Assembly (NCBI RefSeq): GCF_014634805.1
Contig: NZ_BMBS01000018.1
Location: 1 to 39,495, forward strand
Reading direction: 5' to 3'
DNA length: 39,495 nt
Source of the DNA: Leuconostoc falkenbergense
Lineage (GTDB): Bacteria > Bacillota > Bacilli > Lactobacillales > Lactobacillaceae
The position numbers and the translations under genes were made by a program. Shown here piece by piece: positions 35,007-39,495 of the stretch. The notes under the pieces are model-generated. The model was given only the letters and a program-made list of their open reading frames with translations, made no database searches and was not told the origin of the DNA. The first letter of the stretch is position 1. Every line of letters starts with the position of its first letter.

Positions 35007-35510
35007 TTATTTAGTTTCTAAATCTGAAATGTAAGCATCAATTAATGCTTGTTGATCATTCAACGACAATTCCTTTTGCATCAACTTTGACGCAATAGCC
35101 ACTGAAAGGGCTGCTACATCATCTTTTGCACCAGAAATTGCGTCTTCCTTGAGCTTTTGTGCATCCGTCTGAGCTTGTTGGTTAATTGAAGCTGCGCGAT
35201 CAGTTGCAGCAGCAATCAATGAATCACTTTGCTTTTGAGCACTTGCCTTGGCATCTGCTACCACTTTTGTGGCGTTTTGACGCGTCTCGGCTAGCTCAGA
35301 TTGACGTTGTGATGCTAATTGTTCTGCCTCTTGACGAGCTGATTCAGCTCCGTCAATATCAGAAGAAATTTTATCTGCACGTTCGTCAAGAATTTTTGTC
35401 AATGGTCCGTAGGCCACCTTCTTCAAAATGAGCATCAACAAGAGGAAGGCAATGATAATAAACAGCATATTTCCCAATGGAAGTGCTGCTAATGTTGTTA
35501 ATCCCAACAT
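35007..35510 (-). CDS. atpF: ATP synthase Fo subunit b
   Basis: 167 residues. One N-terminal TM helix (about 8-28), then K-V-A-Y-G-P-L-T-K-I-L-D-E-R-A-D-K-I (about 32-49), a long Ala/Gln/Glu-rich coiled coil and a charged end. It is the peripheral stalk. Confidence 0.95.
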   Translation of the reverse strand: MLGLTTLAALPLGNMLFIIIAFLLLMLILKKVAYGPLTKILDERADKISSDIDGAESARQEAEQLASQRQSELAETRQNATKVVADAKASAQKQSDSLIAAATDRAASINQQAQTDAQKLKEDAISGAKDDVAALSVAIASKLMQKELSLNDQQALIDAYISDLETK

Positions 35511-35536
35511 GATTTTCCTCCGCTACTATTATGTGA

Positions 35537-35866
<330 letters not shown>

Positions 35867-35932
35867 TCATAACCCCATTAAACAACTAGGTCTAGTGTGA
35901 TTGTGGCACAAATCCCATTTGCTCCAACAACA

Positions 35933-36658
35933 CTATTCATTACCTGACAATTGTGAAATAAACACACCCGTCAAAATAACAAATACGTATGCTTGAATGG
36001 CACCAATAAAGAGTGAAAATCCTTGCCAAACCATTTCGATTGGCAATGACAACACTGACCAAAGACCATTAAAGTGTCCTGGCCATGCCAAACTGTTAGC
36101 TACGAGTGTCAGCAACATTTCGCCAGCGAAGATGTTACCAAACAAACGCAGTGACAACGTCAAGAAATTGGCTAATTGTTCGATAATATTCAATGGTAAC
36201 ATCCATGAATACGGTGTGAAGAACATATTCTTGATATAGCCCTTAAAGCCAAGTTCCTGCACGCCCATACCATGAGCTACCATTAACGACATAATTGCCA
36301 AAGTCATTGTTACAATTGGGTTGGCCGTTGGTGACTTAATATAAGTCACACCATCACCAAGCTTAATTTGTAACAGCAAGCCCATTTCGTTTGACACAAT
36401 TATAAAGAAAAACAATGTAAATGCGAACAAACCAAATTGACGTGCTTGTTTTTTTGATAGTTGTCCACCAACGATACCGTTCGTGAAATCTAACAAATAT
36501 TCAATCACATTTTGCCGCTTGTTAGGTTTTACACTAAGATTGCGGGTCAATACAACTGAGACAATGACAACAATCGCCATAGCCAGCAACGTTGAAATAA
36601 TGGTGGTCCAATCAAAGGTCAAACCAAGAAACTCAAACGTTGCCATTGGGTCATCCAT
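35933..36658 (-). CDS. atpB: ATP synthase Fo subunit a
   Basis: 241 residues, five to six TM helices. It contains the essential Arg in L-T-L-S-L-R-L-F-G-N (about residues 165-174), and G-x-x-Q-A-Y-V-F-x-x-L-T (about 218-229). It forms the proton half-channels. First gene of the operon. SD AAAGGAG. Confidence 0.97.
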   Translation of the reverse strand: MDDPMATFEFLGLTFDWTTIISTLLAMAIVVIVSVVLTRNLSVKPNKRQNVIEYLLDFTNGIVGGQLSKKQARQFGLFAFTLFFFIIVSNEMGLLLQIKLGDGVTYIKSPTANPIVTMTLAIMSLMVAHGMGVQELGFKGYIKNMFFTPYSWMLPLNIIEQLANFLTLSLRLFGNIFAGEMLLTLVANSLAWPGHFNGLWSVLSLPIEMVWQGFSLFIGAIQAYVFVILTGVFISQLSGNE

Positions 36659-36730
36659 GCGCCTTCTCCTTTCTCAAATATTTGGCGAAATGGTCGTAAG
36701 TATTTCGGCTATTCGTCATAATATAAACCT

Positions 36731-36758
36731 ATGATACGCCTTTCAGTTTGAATTTCAA
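36731..36758 (-). promoter_or_regulatory. ATP synthase operon promoter
   Basis: TTGAAA (plus 36753-36758), a 16-nt spacer and TATCAT (plus 36731-36736), each one mismatch from consensus. A second candidate farther up is TTGACA (plus 36811-36816) with TAATAA/GATAAT. The rest of the 305-bp gap (36659-36963) holds the permease terminator and no gene. Confidence 0.65.
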
Positions 36759-36898
36759 CCACTTAGCGCGACCTTTTTCACAAACTTTTTATTATCTTGA
36801 CTTCGTAAGGTTGTCAACATAGTTATCAACGCCCATAAATTAAAATTTTGACTGATTAATTTCGATTGGCAACAAGATTATTTCATCACAATTTCAAT

Positions 36899-36946
36899 CA
36901 AAAAAGGGTTGTGTTTCAGCATTTTTAGCCTAACACAACACCTTTT
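36899..36946 (-). terminator. Uracil permease terminator
   Basis: On the minus strand GTTGTGTT and AACACAAC pair, extended after a one-base bulge by AAAGG/CCTTT, loop 16 nt, then TTTTGA. Confidence 0.82.
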
Positions 36947-36963
36947 CGCAAAGTTTATTCAAA

Positions 36964-38238
36964 TTACTTTTCACTAGCAGCCACTTTTGGCAAAACTAGA
37001 TTCAACACAATTCCCAAAACGGTAGCAATAGCGACACCTGAAAAGTCCACTTGCGAACTTAACTGTAAATGGAAATTACCAATACCAACCACAAGAATCG
37101 GTGCAGCAATCATTAAATTGCGCTTTTTACTGTAATCAACCTTATTGTCTACAATGACCTGCAGTCCCGCCGCCGCAATGACACCGTAAAGCATGAAACC
37201 AACACCACCAGTAACGGCACCAGGAATAGTTGAAATCAATGCAGATAACTTACCAATGAAACTGAAAACAACGGCGAAAAATGCCGCACCACCAATAACC
37301 CATACTGAGTAAACACGACTTAACTGCATAACACCAATGTTTTCCCCGTATGACGTTACTGCAGGTCCACCAACCAATCCAGCGACTACTGAAGCCGTAC
37401 CGTCACCAGTTAACGTACGTTTCAAGCCAGGATTAGCGAAAAAATCATGCCCAGTAATTTTAGACAATACCATCAAATGACCTAAATGTTCTGATAGGGT
37501 TACTAACGCCAAAGGCGCCATGCTCAGCACCGCTGCCGGATAAAAGACGAAGCCATTTTTACCAATAAAGGTTTCAAAGTTAGGTAATTGGAACCAGTGC
37601 GCTGAAGCAACTGGGCTTAGGTCAACTAGACCAACCATTAACGCGACAATATAACCAAATATAATTCCCAGCAACACAGGCAGCAAACCCAAGAATCCCT
37701 TTAAGAACATATTAAATGCAATTGTCGCAAGGAGTGTAACCAAAGCGACAACAAAGACGCGCCAATCATATTTATTGTTAAGCATTGTCGCAGAGCTAGC
37801 AGCTGAACCAGCTAAACTCAGACCGATAACCATAATAATCGGACCAACAACTTCCGCTGGAAAAATGTATTCGATCCAACCAGTTCCTGTAAATGTCACA
37901 ACAAGTGCAACAATTAAATAAACTAGACCAACAGAAATGATACCTTGCGCAACGGCAGGATAGCCAATTGTTTTCAAAAGCGAAGCCATTGGTATAATAA
38001 AGGCAAAACTTGAGCCCATGTACGCCGGCACTTTACCACGCGTAATCAATAGATGTAAGAGTGTGCCGACTCCCGAAGTAAACAAGGCTACGCCGGGATT
38101 TAACCCAACTAGCAACGGTACTAAGACTGTTGCGCCAAACATTGAAAACAAATGCTGCAATGATAATCCAAGCCAAACTAAAAATGGTGGTTTGTCATGA
38201 AGATCATAGATAGCATTGCTATTGGTATTTTCTGACAT
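36964..38238 (-). CDS. Uracil permease (NCS2/NAT family)
   Basis: 424 residues, about 12-14 TM helices. Start ATG at 38238, with SD CAGGAGAG. A longer in-frame extension upstream only reads through the leader hairpins and is rejected. The family landmarks are Q-H-L-F-S-M-F-G-A-T (about residues 25-34), the active-site region S-E-H-L-G-H (about 240-245) and the P-A-V-T-S-Y-G-E-N-I-G NAT motif (about 283-293). It is a UraA/PyrP-like H+ symporter. A xanthine specificity is less likely given the G-E-N-I-G form. Confidence 0.9.
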   Translation of the reverse strand: MSENTNSNAIYDLHDKPPFLVWLGLSLQHLFSMFGATVLVPLLVGLNPGVALFTSGVGTLLHLLITRGKVPAYMGSSFAFIIPMASLLKTIGYPAVAQGIISVGLVYLIVALVVTFTGTGWIEYIFPAEVVGPIIMVIGLSLAGSAASSATMLNNKYDWRVFVVALVTLLATIAFNMFLKGFLGLLPVLLGIIFGYIVALMVGLVDLSPVASAHWFQLPNFETFIGKNGFVFYPAAVLSMAPLALVTLSEHLGHLMVLSKITGHDFFANPGLKRTLTGDGTASVVAGLVGGPAVTSYGENIGVMQLSRVYSVWVIGGAAFFAVVFSFIGKLSALISTIPGAVTGGVGFMLYGVIAAAGLQVIVDNKVDYSKKRNLMIAAPILVVGIGNFHLQLSSQVDFSGVAIATVLGIVLNLVLPKVAASEK

Positions 38239-38274
38239 AATTACTCTCCTGAACGTATTGAATCTATTATATAC

Positions 38275-38315
38275 AAAAAACCTGACCTCATGCACGATGA
38301 TGTCAGGTTTTTTGT
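38275..38315 (-). terminator. Terminator in the uracil permease leader
   Basis: On the minus strand CCTGAC/GTCAGG, an A/G mismatch, then TCAT/ATGA around CGTGC, flanked by A6 and followed by TTTTTT. It ends the upstream transcript or acts as an attenuator for the permease. Confidence 0.85.
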
Positions 38316-38396
38316 TATATAATTTTGTCAAATATGCGCGGCAAACGCATAGTGTTGCTGAAACATCCACTGTCACGCAACACCTCGCTCCTTGCC
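38316..38396 (-). promoter_or_regulatory. Structured leader and promoter upstream of the uracil permease
   Basis: GGCAA/TTGCC (plus 38392-38396 and 38340-38344) encloses GTGTTGC/GCAACAC (plus 38377-38383 and 38352-38358) with two internal loops, GGAGCGAG among them. Its GCGAGG is faintly like the PyrR-binding loop but the UCC half is missing. TTGCCG (38339-38344), a 17-nt spacer and TATATA (38316-38321) could instead be a promoter starting right at the terminator stem. Confidence 0.4.
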
Positions 38397-38540
38397 AGTA
38401 CACAACGTCATCCCACTATTTTTGGGGTGGTCAGACAAAATTTGTCTGCTACATATATATCATTCGGATAACCTGTGTACTTTTGTGACTTCAGTTGATT
38501 GCGCTTTATCATTAGCATTTGTTTATTCTGATTCGAATAA

Positions 38541-38615
38541 TTAAATCATCTCAACCTTAGTCTGCGAGGCGTTACCTTGAACTGCTTCAATTTCTGTCAA
38601 ATTGTTTTGCGACAT
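38541..38615 (-). CDS. 24-residue small ORF behind a CcpA-type promoter
   Basis: Starts M-S-Q-N-N-L-T-E-I-E and ends T-K-V-E-M-I. Polar, no TM segment or signal. SD GAGGAGG is 6 nt before the ATG at 38615; the ATG at 38619 is too close and opens a 10-codon frame. It lies 26 nt after a near-consensus promoter overlapped by a cre. After the stop, the same frame continues with few stops and polar residues, so this could be a true small peptide, a leader peptide, or the start of a decayed gene. I recognise no family. Confidence 0.5.
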   Translation of the reverse strand: MSQNNLTEIEAVQGNASQTKVEMI

Positions 38616-38644
38616 TCATGGCCTCCTCTTATTTGATTAACTAT

Positions 38645-38673
38645 AGTATATCATTCTTTGTAAGCGCTTTCAA
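38645..38673 (-). promoter_or_regulatory. Promoter with overlapping cre (CcpA) site
   Basis: TTGAAA (plus 38668-38673), a 17-nt spacer and TATACT (plus 38645-38650). TGTAAGCGCTTTCA (38659-38672) is a perfect cre and covers the -35, so CcpA would repress by blocking polymerase. Confidence 0.85.
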
Positions 38674-38691
38674 CTGTTTTTTATCCTTATT

Positions 38692-39495
38692 TTAGTACAT
38701 TATTTGACCGACATAGTTCCCACCATGACCATCAAAATCCAATTCGTCATCAATTTTAACGGTGGCTGTTTCTGGTAATTCGAGGCAAATCACCATAATC
38801 GTTGCCATTTTGTCAGCTTGATGAATTGCTTCAATGTTCATATCTGCCAGTAAATCCCCATGTTTGACATGATCACCGACGGCAATTTTAAGATCAAATG
38901 GCGCGCCATTCATAGCGACTGTGTCAATGCCCATGTGAACCAACACATCTGTACCACGCTCTGTTTTAATACCGATAGCATGTTGTGTTGGTGCAATCAT
39001 TGTAATTTCACCATCAATCGGCGATAAAACATTACCATTAATAGGCTCAATTGCAAAACCATCTCCCATCACTTTGCTGGCAAACGTATCATCTTTGACA
39101 TGTTCCAAATGTAAAAGTTGCCCATCAGCTACCGCAAAAAGTGATTCAACTGTCGTATGGTTAGCTGGTGTTGTCGCCCTCGCGGTTGTCATTTCTCTTG
39201 ATTTTAATGGTGTCGCCAGCATCGGTGACAAGTTGCCGTCATAAATGTTTTGAATATTATCTGCCACAAATTGCACATCTGGCCCAATCACAATATGAAT
39301 TTGATGTTGGTCTAAAACATTAACACCCATAACACCCGGAGCATGTTTTAGCGCGTTAACATCGGCCAATGTCGTATCAGTCATTTTGTAACGTAAACGC
39401 GTCGTACAATTATATAAATAAGGTAGATTGCAAGAATTAACCGAACACTGCAAACTGCTGAAAAACCTTTCGTGGTGATTGCCAGTTGAGTGTTT
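38692..39495 (-). CDS. PTS sugar permease EIICBA, C-terminal part (EIIB-EIIA), cut by window edge
   Basis: The frame is open to the right edge, so the 5' end (EIIC) lies outside; 267 residues are visible. EIIB: the phosphorylation Cys in Y-L-Y-N-C-T-T-R-L-R (about 27-36 visible). EIIA-Glc type: I-D-G-E-I, T-Q-H-A-I-G-I and L-V-H-M-G-I-D-T-V, carrying the two active-site His. Domain order C-B-A fits the glucose/N-acetylglucosamine class; the exact sugar cannot be read here. It stops 19 nt before a cre-controlled promoter and no terminator is seen. Confidence 0.87.
   Translation of the reverse strand, partial: KHSTGNHHERFFSSLQCSVNSCNLPYLYNCTTRLRYKMTDTTLADVNALKHAPGVMGVNVLDQHQIHIVIGPDVQFVADNIQNIYDGNLSPMLATPLKSREMTTARATTPANHTTVESLFAVADGQLLHLEHVKDDTFASKVMGDGFAIEPINGNVLSPIDGEITMIAPTQHAIGIKTERGTDVLVHMGIDTVAMNGAPFDLKIAVGDHVKHGDLLADMNIEAIHQADKMATIMVICLELPETATVKIDDELDFDGHGGNYVGQIMY

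Noticed and set aside
36964-38403. Longer 479-residue form of the uracil permease starting at 38403
   Set aside because: The extra N-terminus translates the leader hairpins and terminator and is not permease-like. The ATG at 38238 has a proper SD.

Overview
The window is a low-GC Gram-positive chromosome segment, most likely from Leuconostoc or a close relative (Lactobacillales). The reasons are an immunity gene whose C-terminal half closely resembles the leucocin A immunity protein, a [4Fe-4S]-less MutY, a Firmicute lysine riboswitch, CcpA-type cre sites, SD-led genes with TTG/GTG starts, and Firmicute tRNAs without encoded CCA. I see no insertion sequence, prophage or CRISPR array. It reads as core chromosome with a few accessory genes near tRNAs.

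Layout. 0-3.4 kb (minus strand): a membrane protein, a lysine permease under an L-box riboswitch, and a PAP2-like membrane protein without visible catalytic residues. 3.5-6 kb (plus): a TauE/SafE exporter whose 3' end is frameshifted inside a perfect 20-bp palindrome, its DUF1634 partner, and an LCP cell-wall ligase. 6-10 kb: an APC exchanger and trpS (minus); hflX (plus) behind an attenuator-like leader. 10-16 kb (minus): the operon ugpC-ugpA-ugpE-ugpB plus a metallo-beta-lactamase-fold hydrolase, bounded by tRNA-Pro on one side and tRNA-Leu/tRNA-Thr on the other. 16-24 kb: an orphan class IIa bacteriocin immunity gene, a small hypothetical, an AI-2E transporter, clusterless mutY, a strongly signalled 47-residue basic protein, an MFS pump, proC, a second immunity-like gene, tRNA-Glu, an old-yellow-enzyme oxidoreductase and a LysM/APF-type wall protein.

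24.5-29.8 kb (minus): phnD-phnC-phnE-phnE-5'-nucleotidase, preceded by four 11-bp-spaced TTGAxx repeats that look like a PhoP box. 30-36.8 kb (minus): the complete F1Fo ATP synthase operon atpBEFHAGDC, with unusually long leaders before atpE and atpD. 37-39.5 kb (minus): a uracil permease, a 24-codon ORF behind a CcpA-type promoter, and the C-terminal part of a PTS EIICBA sugar permease cut by the window edge.

Physiologically, the set covers amino-acid, sugar, glycerol-phosphate and phosphate-compound uptake, proton-motive force, translation/ribosome rescue and cell-wall assembly. The most unusual signals are the palindrome-associated frameshift in the TauE gene, a tRNA-Thr(AGU) in which the G19-C56 tertiary pair has become A19-U56, the hflX attenuator, the Pho box, two orphan immunity genes, two candidate leaderless genes, and small ORFs with strong expression signals.
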